DNA from: Candidatus Gerdarchaeota archaeon | GTDB taxonomy: Archaea > Asgardarchaeota > Heimdallarchaeia > JABLTI01 | NCBI GenBank assembly: GCA_016840905.1 | Contig: JAEORM010000282.1 | Location: 1 to 25,258 of the forward strand | Direction of reading: 5' to 3' | Length of the DNA: 25,258 nucleotides | Shown here: positions 14,065-22,325 of the stretch, piece after piece | Layout: the number at the start of each line of letters is the position of its first letter | How positions within the stretch are numbered: position 1 is the stretch's first letter | Notes under the pieces: model-generated | Seen by the model: the letters and a program-made list of their open reading frames with translations, nothing else | Databases searched by the model: none | Told to the model about the DNA's origin: nothing | Program-made: the position numbers and the translations under genes

Positions 14065-14139
14065 GCATCGATAGTCTAGTGGTCAGGACCCGTGCCTGCC
14101 TAGTACGGAACCCGGGTTCGAATCCCGGTCGATGCACCA
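14065..14139 (+). tRNA. tRNA-Gly (anticodon GCC), CCA encoded
   Basis: A complete cloverleaf can be folded. Acceptor stem: 14065-14071 GCATCGA pairs with 14129-14135 TCGATGC. D stem: GTCT/GGAC. Anticodon stem: CGTGC/GTACG with one G-U pair and loop CTGCCTA, giving anticodon GCC at 14098-14100. The variable loop has 4 nt. T stem: CCGGG/CCCGG with loop TTCGAAT. Position 73 is A and CCA is encoded. G1-C72, C2-G71, A73, C35 and C36 fit archaeal glycine identity. There is no intron. The base 3' of the anticodon (position 37) is T, which is unusual because this site is nearly always a purine. A T-run downstream ends the gene. Confidence 0.95.
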
Positions 14140-14142
14140 TAA

Positions 14143-14150
14143 TTTTTTTT
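14143..14150 (+). terminator. T8 terminator of tRNA-Gly
   Basis: Eight consecutive T residues begin four bases after the encoded CCA, as expected for archaeal U-tract termination. Confidence 0.55.
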
Positions 14151-14175
14151 ATTAATTAATATCACTAAATATTTT

Positions 14176-14490
14176 TTAGAGCCCTTTAAAATCTCTCTTT
14201 GCTTCTTCTACACCTGTCTCTATTTCTTTGACAATCCTATCAAAAAAATGTTTAAATTCGTCCTTATAACATTCAGCTTTTCCCCAAGGATTGAAAAATG
14301 CGATTAATTCACCAGAATCATCCAGAATTTGAAATGTCGGTCTAGCAATAGGTCCTGGTAATGGATCTTTTTCTTTTTTAGGAGGAATAATTTTTAATGT
14401 ATAATTTTGTTTACAATGCTTCTCAAAAACTTGAGGAATCAATTTTTGTCTGGCATCAAATTCAGCTTGTAAATGAGGTGGTTCTACCAT
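14176..14490 (-). CDS. Hypothetical 104-residue protein
   Basis: Not recognised. The protein has 104 residues, an ATG start and no signal or membrane segment. It looks like a real small soluble protein: two helical, charged ends (about 8-28 and 72-100) flank a Pro-rich KDPLPGPIARPTF stretch (42-54) and a strand-turn segment FQILDDSGELIAFFNPWG (54-71). It contains two Cys (26 and 75). The gene converges on the tRNA-Gly gene and lies downstream of the TPR gene on the same strand, separated by 336 bp. A weak TATA-like AGCTTATACAAA lies about 20-25 nt upstream, so it may be nearly leaderless. Composition matches its neighbours. Confidence 0.7.
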   Translation of the reverse strand: MVEPPHLQAEFDARQKLIPQVFEKHCKQNYTLKIIPPKKEKDPLPGPIARPTFQILDDSGELIAFFNPWGKAECYKDEFKHFFDRIVKEIETGVEEAKRDFKGL

Positions 14491-14826
14491 TTTTTACCAT
14501 CTAATTAATTTGTATAAGCTAAAATAAATTCTATTGTCTATAAGATTTTCTAGTTCTAATTGTGATAGTTATCAATGAAAATTACCTACTAATTTTTTAT
14601 CTGAAATCGAGAATAGATAACTTCAACAGGCATGGTTCATAAACTCCTTCAAGAACAATAGGATTTCCACTACAATATTTAGTATTTAATTTACTTGTAA
14701 ACTCAATGATAGTAAATTATATTACAAAAGGAATTCATAGCAGATTTTCTAATCAAAAACAGTACTCATAAATTCATAAAAAATTATTACCAAGATACTG
14801 AAACTGTAAAGGTTAAATTTAACAAA
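14491..14826. other. 336-bp intergenic region, mostly featureless
   Basis: No gene with a normal start was found. The 14490-14520 end probably holds the promoter of the 104-residue gene. On the minus strand 14716-14598 is open for 39 codons and reads like protein (for example CSGNPIVLEGVYEPCLLKL, then a stop), but it has no ATG/GTG/TTG near its beginning and a stop immediately upstream. It may be a decayed gene remnant or chance. Confidence 0.4.
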
Positions 14827-17001
14827 TTAATAAAAAATGCTATTGACAATCGTCTCTAACAGCCTTTCATTTTTCTCAAGTAATGTTTTAGGGGTTTTCA
14901 TATGTTCAACTAAATCATTCCACAAATCGATATTTTCGTTTTGAAGAATTGAAATGAATTCATCCACTTTTCTTATTGCAGAATAAGATTGTCCTCGAAA
15001 GATGTAACAAAAGAGAAGCGATTCAGAAGGTTTCAAAAGAATTGTTAAGTCATGGTGTTTGATCCTTTCAATTGAACCTGATGATTGAAATACTTCGTTG
15101 AAGAACATATTTATCGAGGTTATAAAGCCACTAAGTAAAGATTCATCTGTTTGTAGGCTTTCTGGTAAGAAATTTTTCTTATAAATTGGTTCTCCCGTTG
15201 GCTTCATTATTAAAAACATTACTGGTGTTTCAACAGGAACTTTCCCAGTATCAATAATTCGCTGTTTAAGTTGAGAGAGCAAATCATCTAACTGAATAAC
15301 TTCTAATCGTTTTGCGACAGAAGCATTTGTCTCTCTAAGTCGCTCCCATAGTTCCATTTGATTCAATGTTTTATCAAACTCATGGGAAATTCTTTCCGCC
15401 AAATGATAAAATCCTTTTTCATCTGCAATTATTTGAGCATTTGTTAATAATTGTTGAGCACCATTTATATCCCAAGCTAATAATGCTAAATTAGCTTTAA
15501 TCCAAAATACTTCTGCTTGCAACCAATGAGATTTTTGTTTTAGAGAGATTTCTTCTAGTTTTTCGATGATCAAATTTAGGTCTTTTAAGACTTCTTGATT
15601 ACCTGATGTTTTTAATTCAACAACTAAAATTTCACATAAATTGATAATTGCATCAAAATATGAATCAACATCAATAATATTCATATTTACTATTTGGGTT
15701 AATTTTTCTTCAGCATTTACTCTACTTCTACTACGAGTATCTAATTTTAAGACTAGTGCTTCAGCAATTATTGCTTTTTGATGGATGACCAAACTATCAT
15801 TTTTTTCGTCGATTTCAAGTAGTTCTTTTAGATAATCTTCTGCATCTATTTTATTATTTATAATACAGTAATATTTGATAAGCATGTAGAGGCTATTTGC
15901 TATAAATATAGGGCTGCCTGTTTTTCGTCTATATTCTAGACCTTTTTTCAAGAAGCTTAAAGATTTTTTAAAATCACCCTTCTGCAAATAGATATTACCT
16001 ATATCAAGTAATTTGGCACCTACATTCTGGATACTATTAATTTCATCAAAAATTTCCATACAATGTAAATATGCTTTTAGAGCATCATCAATATTTCCTC
16101 GTAATTTTTGGATATCACCAATGTTTGATAAAATATATGCTAATTGTTGCTTGTTACCAACTTGTTTTAAATAAAATAAAGCCTTTTCATAAAACCCATA
16201 AGCATCATTCAAATTACCTTTATGATAATTAATGAGACCATAAAGATTGTAAATATTCCCAATCTTACATGGATTTTCGCTCTCCTCAATTATACCTATA
16301 CAACGATCACAATAAACTAATGCTTCTGAAATATTTCTTGTATTTGCATAAAATCCTGCAATAGAGCTTAAGGCATTAGCTATTTCATATTTGTTACCTA
16401 TTCTCTCCCTCAATTCGAGATTTTTCTGATAAACCTCTAAAGCTTGATTTGATTGACCTCGTCGCAAAAAAAGACTCCCCATAAGATAATATGTCAACCC
16501 AAGATTTTCAAGATCATTTCTTTTCTTGAAAATCTCCAAGCTGTTTTGGAGATGATTATTAGCTTCATCGAAATTTGTTTTGTTTATTGAATACCAGCCT
16601 TTTAATAGATGTAAAGAACCAAGCCAATATTCTAATTCATCAGATGCTTGATCATATTTACTTAATAACTCCTCTATTTGATTAATAACTAAATATTCTT
16701 CATTAAAACGAGCTAATTCACTAAACATTTTAGCTTTTTGAAAAAGAAAATTAATTTGTGAAACTAAATCAATATTCATTTTATTTTCGTTTAGTATTGT
16801 ATCAACAATTCCCAAACTATCAAGAAATAAACCTTTTCTCTCGAGAATTTTACTTTTTAAATGTAAGAATTTAAAATAATCCTTGTCATTTTTTCCTATT
16901 TTTTCGATGATAATATCTACTTCACTCAAAGCTGTTTTATATTGACCAGTATAAAGATAATCATTGATTTCCTCTAAAATTTTTGTTGTGTTTAACGACA
17001 A
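14827..17001 (-). CDS. TPR-repeat protein with C-terminal sensor-like domain
   Basis: The 724-residue protein starts at TTG. Residues 1-550 are alpha-helical tetratricopeptide repeats; the clearest consecutive units are around 168-200, 208-240, 248-280, 287-320 and 327-360, with typical phrases such as NIGDIQKLRGNIDDALKAY. A linker helix (550-585) leads to an alpha/beta domain (about 593-690): PVMFLIMKPTGEPIYKKNF, SLLSGFITSINMFFNEVF, HDLTILLKPSESLLFCYIFRG, SYSAIRKVDEFI. This pattern resembles small roadblock/longin-like or related profilin-fold domains that archaea attach to signalling proteins; that is inference from pattern. No membrane segment is present. The likely role is a cytosolic scaffold or adaptor. 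A TATA-like AAATAAATATAAG lies 12-30 nt upstream, so the message would have almost no leader. Confidence 0.85.
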   Translation of the reverse strand: MSLNTTKILEEINDYLYTGQYKTALSEVDIIIEKIGKNDKDYFKFLHLKSKILERKGLFLDSLGIVDTILNENKMNIDLVSQINFLFQKAKMFSELARFNEEYLVINQIEELLSKYDQASDELEYWLGSLHLLKGWYSINKTNFDEANNHLQNSLEIFKKRNDLENLGLTYYLMGSLFLRRGQSNQALEVYQKNLELRERIGNKYEIANALSSIAGFYANTRNISEALVYCDRCIGIIEESENPCKIGNIYNLYGLINYHKGNLNDAYGFYEKALFYLKQVGNKQQLAYILSNIGDIQKLRGNIDDALKAYLHCMEIFDEINSIQNVGAKLLDIGNIYLQKGDFKKSLSFLKKGLEYRRKTGSPIFIANSLYMLIKYYCIINNKIDAEDYLKELLEIDEKNDSLVIHQKAIIAEALVLKLDTRSRSRVNAEEKLTQIVNMNIIDVDSYFDAIINLCEILVVELKTSGNQEVLKDLNLIIEKLEEISLKQKSHWLQAEVFWIKANLALLAWDINGAQQLLTNAQIIADEKGFYHLAERISHEFDKTLNQMELWERLRETNASVAKRLEVIQLDDLLSQLKQRIIDTGKVPVETPVMFLIMKPTGEPIYKKNFLPESLQTDESLLSGFITSINMFFNEVFQSSGSIERIKHHDLTILLKPSESLLFCYIFRGQSYSAIRKVDEFISILQNENIDLWNDLVEHMKTPKTLLEKNERLLETIVNSIFY

Positions 17002-17125
17002 AATTATACACTGCTTATATTTATTTTACTTTCCTTTATCTATCTTTAGATATGGAAAAATCAATTGAACGATTTAAGGATATTTTGAAATAAAAAATTG
17101 TTATAATTTAATAGAAAAAAGGAAT

Positions 17126-17440
17126 TCAGAGATTTGGTGTCATTAACTCAATTGTTTTTTCCTTCTTGTGTGTCCTTATATAATTAATGAATGCTATTAT
17201 AAGAATAGGGAGACTAAAAGCAAGAGCAAATGCATTACCAATAATTATAGGTAATTGATGTATGAAAGTTCCATAAACAATCCAAAGACAGATTCCTATA
17301 TTCATCAATAAATACATTGGTAAGGAAATATCTTTAGTGCTTTTTGTAACAAGTGTCTTAATAGTTTGTGGGAGCAAAGCTATTGTTGTCAAGGATGTTG
17401 CAATAAAACCAAAAGTGATTATTAGTGTTTCATTGACCAA
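17126..17440 (-). CDS. SemiSWEET (MtN3-family) sugar transporter
   Basis: The 104-residue membrane protein has three helices (about 7-26, 42-60, 64-88), forming one triple-helix bundle as in SemiSWEETs, which work as homodimers to equilibrate sugars across the membrane. Family features visible are LTTIALLPQ (17-25, with the PQ pair P24-Q25), TKSTKDISLPMYLL (32-45), GICLWIVYG (49-57) with W53, and a conserved Asn in PIIIGNA (N69). A basic tail (RTHKKEK) faces the cytoplasm. It starts with TTG; AAGAGG lies about 10 nt upstream and the only nearby ATG is out of frame. It is divergent from the ABC operon and its substrate is unknown. Confidence 0.88.
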   Translation of the reverse strand: MVNETLIITFGFIATSLTTIALLPQTIKTLVTKSTKDISLPMYLLMNIGICLWIVYGTFIHQLPIIIGNAFALAFSLPILIIAFINYIRTHKKEKTIELMTPNL

Positions 17441-17630
17441 GTAATTGTTACCTCTTATAAGAAGATTAATCTCAAATTAATATTCATAAATAATTACATA
17501 TGTGGATTAAAAGATATAGGAAAGAAGTAAAATTAGAAATACTAAAAATAGAATGAAAAGGGAATTTTAATTGTAAGATAATCACATAATTTACTTATGG
17601 TTTACTTAGTTTTAACTTTGGATTAAATTA

Positions 17631-17662
17631 TTATATATTAGAATTATTAGTTTAAATAAAAA
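17631..17662 (+). promoter_or_regulatory. Candidate promoter of the ABC operon
   Basis: Two TATA-like elements, TTATATATTA (17631-17640) and TTTAAATAAA (17651-17660), lie in the 271-bp divergent gap before the first permease. The second would give a leader of about 30 nt carrying AAAGGAAAAGGGA, the ribosome-binding region before the ATG at 17712. The surrounding DNA is too AT-rich to choose between them. Confidence 0.35.
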
Positions 17663-17711
17663 AATCTAAATAATAAATAACTTTCATTATATTGAAAGGA
17701 AAAGGGAATAT

Positions 17712-20594
17712 ATGAGTCAACCAATTATTGCAAAATCACGTAATTCTAGATTCAAAAAATTATTTGCCATTTATATGAAAACAAACAGAAAACGTATTTT
17801 AACTACAATTTTAATTGGTACAATTATCTTCTTAGCTTTGACAAGTTTTCTAACAGTATGGTATAGTTATAGATATAATGTATTTTTCAATTATATGGAT
17901 CAAAATTATGATTGGTTAGACGATGATATAGTAAGTGTTTCCGGTGAAGAATATATTTTTGTAAATTATGCAATTGATACAAATTTACTCTCAAAAGCAA
18001 TAACAGAAGTTAATACGAAATTAGATGCTATAATGCCTAACGTCCGAAAAGCTACTGACGGAATGTTAAAGGTAAATCTGTATCATAAAATGATTGATCA
18101 GGAATATGCTGAATATAATTTGTTGACCTTTGATGGGAGTATAAGCAATATAATTGAAGATAATTTAATCGAAGGAAGAATACCTCAGAATTATACTGAA
18201 CTAATTTATTATAGGTCGACAAGTGAATCGAAGTTCAATATTAATGATAATTTAGAATTAGCAGGTATGCCTCCAAGTTTACAAGGAGAATATAATCCAA
18301 TTAATTACACTATAGTAGGAATAGTGCCTAATTTAAATGCCAAACTTTACAATAAAGGTTTGTCTACGGATTTATTAAAAAATTTACCATATGATATGAC
18401 TTATGAACTTGAAGCCCAATTCTTTACAACAAATAATTTGTTTTATGATTTGATAAATACAGTAGAAAATTTTCAATCGATTTTGAGTGCTGCAATTGAT
18501 ATAGCTTATCAATTTACGATAGATCATATAAGGAATAAGAATAGTTATATTACTGCTTTCCAAGATTTTTGGAAACAAGATATTGAATTTAATTATATGC
18601 CAGGATATTATGTACTATTCTGCCGTAATTTAGTTGAAGCTTTATGTTCTTTTGAACATTCTTGGCAAACCAAAACAATTAGTTTAATAGGTGCAAGTAT
18701 TCCAATAGTATTTTTGTTTGGAGTTATAAGTATTGAAACTTTTAGTATTGGTAAATACGAGCAAGAATCAAAATTTCGACTGCTAAAAACACAAGGACTG
18801 GATCAAAAAAATCTAAAAAAACTACTTTTTCTGGAAGATGTTATAACAATAGGCTTAAGTTTTCTTATTGGTTTTGCTTTTGGACTTATCAGTGGTTTTT
18901 GCATTTTTATGGGATTGAATATCCTACCTGAAGTATCATATTTTGATTCACTAAGACAACCAATAATTATTTCTAGTTTGGTTTTGTTATTTTTCATTTT
19001 TGCTTTAATTAAATTCATCTTTGATTTTATCCAATTAAGAAAAGTTTCAACTACAACTGCAGAACTATATACAAGCAAAAGAAGGAAGGTAATTCGGAAA
19101 ATATTTACATTCCCTGAAATTAATTTTTTACTAACAGGAGCTATGTTAAGTACAATAGGTATTATTTTATTATATTATAATACTCCTTATTTTGATTATA
19201 ATATAAGTCCAAATATGATGCACCTTATTTTCATATTCTATTTTATGGCTGCTTTTGGTATCCTACTATTACTTATTTCAATATTTCTTATTTTCAATAG
19301 AATGATTGTTTTTCTTTGGAAAATAATTGGAAAATCTTCTTGGAAACAAACAAAAAATCATTTCACTTTAGCACTAAAACATTTATCCCTTTTTGGTAAA
19401 AATTCCCAAAGAACTATGATGATCATTTTTGTTTTTGGCATGGGTGTTATTCCAGGATTGATAATGTCAAAATCCATTTCAATTCACACACCTCTTGAAG
19501 CTAATTTAACAACTGGTTGTTCAGATATTTTAATTGAGGATTGGTTAATTGGTGATCAAATAAGAGATAATATAACAAATATTAATGGAATAATTACAAC
19601 AGCAGAGATTACAATTCTCGAGCTAGATTATTATGTTAGTACTAGTTATCAATTTGAGGAATATAATACAAGATTCTATACTTTACTGAATATTTCTGAA
19701 TACCTTAACGTAGTTAATTTTTCATTACTTAAAGACAGTGGGTATACAGAAACTGATATCATTGAATTAAATACTAATTTTACATATTTAATGAATAGTA
19801 AATATGCTCAAAGAAATAATTATGATAAGGGAGTCATTTTTAATACTGAAGGAATCACTGATGAACTCTACCAACCTTTAGATTTGATTTACATCAATGA
19901 TTTTGACTATTTCCCACTTTTATCTAGATCTGATTCCAATGCTGATAGGCATGATCATTTTATTTTCGATGAACCAATAAAAATTGATTGTGTGGTAAGT
20001 AAAATGACCGCTGAATTAATTTTAAACACTACCTCAATCTCAACCATAGCTACAAGTTACTTATTGATTAAGACAGAAGCTACTGCTAATAAAACTAGTA
20101 TTCAAGAAGAATTGTCTAATCAATTTGGATACAAATCAGTGACCCCAGAACAAATATATGACATAAACAATGAAAATATAAGCAGATTTACGAAAATCTT
20201 TCTTATGGTAAGTACGATTGTAACAATTCTAGCTGTTATTCTATTTGGGATGGTAAATGCAAGAAGTATTTACAAACAAAGACTTCCTATAATAGATACT
20301 GAAATACAAATTGGTGCAAAAAGAAGATTTGTTTGGGGAAATTTCACTATAGAGCTGATATTGATTGCTTTAATACCAATGGTAATTTCTATGGGTATAG
20401 CAGTTCCAATAATCAAAATATTTAGCTGTTATTTATTGAATATAACTGAGGATTATGCAAAATTTATTCCTTGGCAACCTTGGTGGTTATTACTTTTGAT
20501 ATCTTTAGGTGGTTTAAGTCTATTGATTATTGGATGGTTTGCAAATTTAATTCCACTAGTAAATAATTACAAATCAATTAAACAGGAGTCATAG
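17712..20594 (+). CDS. FtsX/MacB-type ABC permease, first paralogue
   Basis: The 960-residue membrane protein has about ten predicted helices: 30-51, 320-343, 376-400, 417-441, 473-489, 500-528, 567-585, 827-848, 877-899 and 922-943. Two large extracytoplasmic domains lie between helices 1 and 2 (about 52-319) and helices 7 and 8 (about 586-826). This is the layout of FtsX-domain (MacB/LolC/BceB-like) permeases, whose external domains relay ATP-driven movement rather than form a simple channel. A short basic segment RFKKLFAIYMKTNRKR precedes helix 1. Its stop is 2 nt before the ATPase ATG, and the ATPase ribosome-binding site CAGGAG lies within its last codons, so the two are coupled. The second permease of this operon is a clear paralogue (shared LDAIMPNV/LDEIMPNV, GCSDIL, YINDFxYFPL). 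Substrate unknown; lipid, lipoprotein or peptide handling is typical. Confidence 0.88.
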   Translation: MSQPIIAKSRNSRFKKLFAIYMKTNRKRILTTILIGTIIFLALTSFLTVWYSYRYNVFFNYMDQNYDWLDDDIVSVSGEEYIFVNYAIDTNLLSKAITEVNTKLDAIMPNVRKATDGMLKVNLYHKMIDQEYAEYNLLTFDGSISNIIEDNLIEGRIPQNYTELIYYRSTSESKFNINDNLELAGMPPSLQGEYNPINYTIVGIVPNLNAKLYNKGLSTDLLKNLPYDMTYELEAQFFTTNNLFYDLINTVENFQSILSAAIDIAYQFTIDHIRNKNSYITAFQDFWKQDIEFNYMPGYYVLFCRNLVEALCSFEHSWQTKTISLIGASIPIVFLFGVISIETFSIGKYEQESKFRLLKTQGLDQKNLKKLLFLEDVITIGLSFLIGFAFGLISGFCIFMGLNILPEVSYFDSLRQPIIISSLVLLFFIFALIKFIFDFIQLRKVSTTTAELYTSKRRKVIRKIFTFPEINFLLTGAMLSTIGIILLYYNTPYFDYNISPNMMHLIFIFYFMAAFGILLLLISIFLIFNRMIVFLWKIIGKSSWKQTKNHFTLALKHLSLFGKNSQRTMMIIFVFGMGVIPGLIMSKSISIHTPLEANLTTGCSDILIEDWLIGDQIRDNITNINGIITTAEITILELDYYVSTSYQFEEYNTRFYTLLNISEYLNVVNFSLLKDSGYTETDIIELNTNFTYLMNSKYAQRNNYDKGVIFNTEGITDELYQPLDLIYINDFDYFPLLSRSDSNADRHDHFIFDEPIKIDCVVSKMTAELILNTTSISTIATSYLLIKTEATANKTSIQEELSNQFGYKSVTPEQIYDINNENISRFTKIFLMVSTIVTILAVILFGMVNARSIYKQRLPIIDTEIQIGAKRRFVWGNFTIELILIALIPMVISMGIAVPIIKIFSCYLLNITEDYAKFIPWQPWWLLLLISLGGLSLLIIGWFANLIPLVNNYKSIKQES

Positions 20595-20596
20595 AA

Positions 20597-22252
20597 ATGA
20601 TAAGCTGTCGAGATTTAATTAAGATTTACGAAGACGAAGAACATAACATACGAATTCCTGCATTGCGGGGATGTGATTTATTAATCAATCCAGGAGAAAT
20701 AGTAGCTATCGTAGGACCAAGTGGTTCTGGGAAAACAACACTAATCAATATACTTGCAGGATTAACAAAACTCTCGAGCGGGGATTGTGTAGTTAATGGT
20801 CAAGAACTTGGGAATCTTAATCAAAGTGCTTTGAATAGATTTAGGTTAGGTAATATTGGTTTGATTGATCAGTTTCCTGAACGAACATTATTCCTAAATA
20901 TAACTGTCGAAGAAAATATGGCTTTTTCAACCTATCTAACATCTGGTGACGTAGGTGAAGAGCTAGATAGAAATTATACTATTCGTAAAAAACTTGGAAT
21001 TGAACATTTGGCTAAACGACAAGTTAAGTATTTATCAGGGGGTGAAATGATTCGTACAGCTATTGCTTGTGCTTTAGCAAAAAAAGCTCCAATATTACTA
21101 TGTGATGAGCCAACTGGTCAACTAGATAGTGTAAACACTGAAAAAGTGAAAGTATTATTAAAAGAGATAGCAAAATCATTTGGAACAACTATTTTGGTTG
21201 TAACACATGACCCCCGGTTCTTAGATGGTGTAGATCTAAGTTGTGAAATCCGAGATGGAAGAGTAACATCAATGATTACAGCAGAAGACCAGAAATTATT
21301 AGAAAACAAATCTGATTTCCCAATAAAATTCAAAGCTCAAATTGATTCTTCAAATAACATTCGAATACCTGACTTAGTTATGCGAACACTTAACGTAAAA
21401 AGAGAGCTTGACATTCATCTTGAGAAAGATGGAAAAATAAATTTAACAAATCCAAAAGGATTCAAACCTAAAAAAGTAAAACTTGAGAAATTAGCTGTAA
21501 GAAGAAAAATCCTCAAATTAAAACCTTTACCTAAGAATTATCCTGATGTTAAAGAACCACTCATTGAAATAACTAACTTATATAAGATTTATCAAGCTAA
21601 AGAAGTTGAAGTACAAGCAATTTCTGGTATTAATTTGACTATATATAAAAATGAATTATTGTTTATAGTCGGACCAAGTGGGTCTGGAAAAACAACATTA
21701 TTAAAATTATTAACAGGACTTGAAAACACAACACAAGGAACAATAATTCTTGATGGAAAAAACTTTGACAATCTATCAAAGAACGAAAAAGCCAATTTTC
21801 GAAGGGAAAAAATAGGAATAGTATCACAACAAGGTAATCTTCATCCATTTTTGACTATAGACGATAATTTTCTCTTAAAAGACATTATTTCCTTTAAGAA
21901 ATTAAAAACAAGTGAAATTGAAGGATTAAATGATGAATATTTAAAGAAATTCCAGATTGAACATCGAAGGAATCATTTCCCATTAGAAATATCTGGCGGG
22001 GAACTACAACGAGCAACTTTAGCTATAGCTGTTTCGAATTATCCATCTATTATAATATTAGATGAACCTACAGCAAATTTTGATTCCAATTTAGCGAAGG
22101 AATCAATTAATGAAATTTATAAAATGCATCAAACAACTAACACAACAATAATTATAGCAACACATGATATTTCATTAATTAGAGATGGGGTTCGGGTAGT
22201 TGAACTCGAAGATGGAAAAATAGTACGAGATGGGACTGCTTATACAAACTAA
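20597..22252 (+). CDS. Double ABC ATPase (two LolD/MacB-type NBDs) with AbrB-like linker
   Basis: The 551-residue protein carries two complete nucleotide-binding domains. NBD1 (1-225): Walker A GPSGSGKT (40-47), Q92, signature LSGGE (146-150), Walker B ILLCDE (166-171) with E171, H204. NBD2 (321-545): Walker A 359-366, Q411, signature ISGGE (465-469), Walker B IIILDE (485-490) with E490, H523. Both sites keep catalytic Glu and His, so both should hydrolyse ATP. LolD/FtsE/MacB ATPases normally have a single NBD of about 220-240 residues and act as homodimers; here a tandem copy probably forms the dimer within one chain, suited to two different permeases. The linker (225-320) contains FKAQIDSSNNIRIPDLVMRT to about residue 286, resembling an AbrB/SpoVT swapped-hairpin domain, followed by a basic stretch (288-310). 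It starts at ATG, with ribosome-binding site CAGGAG at 20583-20588. Confidence 0.93.
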   Translation: MISCRDLIKIYEDEEHNIRIPALRGCDLLINPGEIVAIVGPSGSGKTTLINILAGLTKLSSGDCVVNGQELGNLNQSALNRFRLGNIGLIDQFPERTLFLNITVEENMAFSTYLTSGDVGEELDRNYTIRKKLGIEHLAKRQVKYLSGGEMIRTAIACALAKKAPILLCDEPTGQLDSVNTEKVKVLLKEIAKSFGTTILVVTHDPRFLDGVDLSCEIRDGRVTSMITAEDQKLLENKSDFPIKFKAQIDSSNNIRIPDLVMRTLNVKRELDIHLEKDGKINLTNPKGFKPKKVKLEKLAVRRKILKLKPLPKNYPDVKEPLIEITNLYKIYQAKEVEVQAISGINLTIYKNELLFIVGPSGSGKTTLLKLLTGLENTTQGTIILDGKNFDNLSKNEKANFRREKIGIVSQQGNLHPFLTIDDNFLLKDIISFKKLKTSEIEGLNDEYLKKFQIEHRRNHFPLEISGGELQRATLAIAVSNYPSIIILDEPTANFDSNLAKESINEIYKMHQTTNTTIIIATHDISLIRDGVRVVELEDGKIVRDGTAYTN

Positions 22253-22325
22253 GCTATTCATTTCTCTTATACAATGTAAATATAGAATTTAAAAAATATA
22301 ACTAACTATAAGGAAAAGTGGAATA

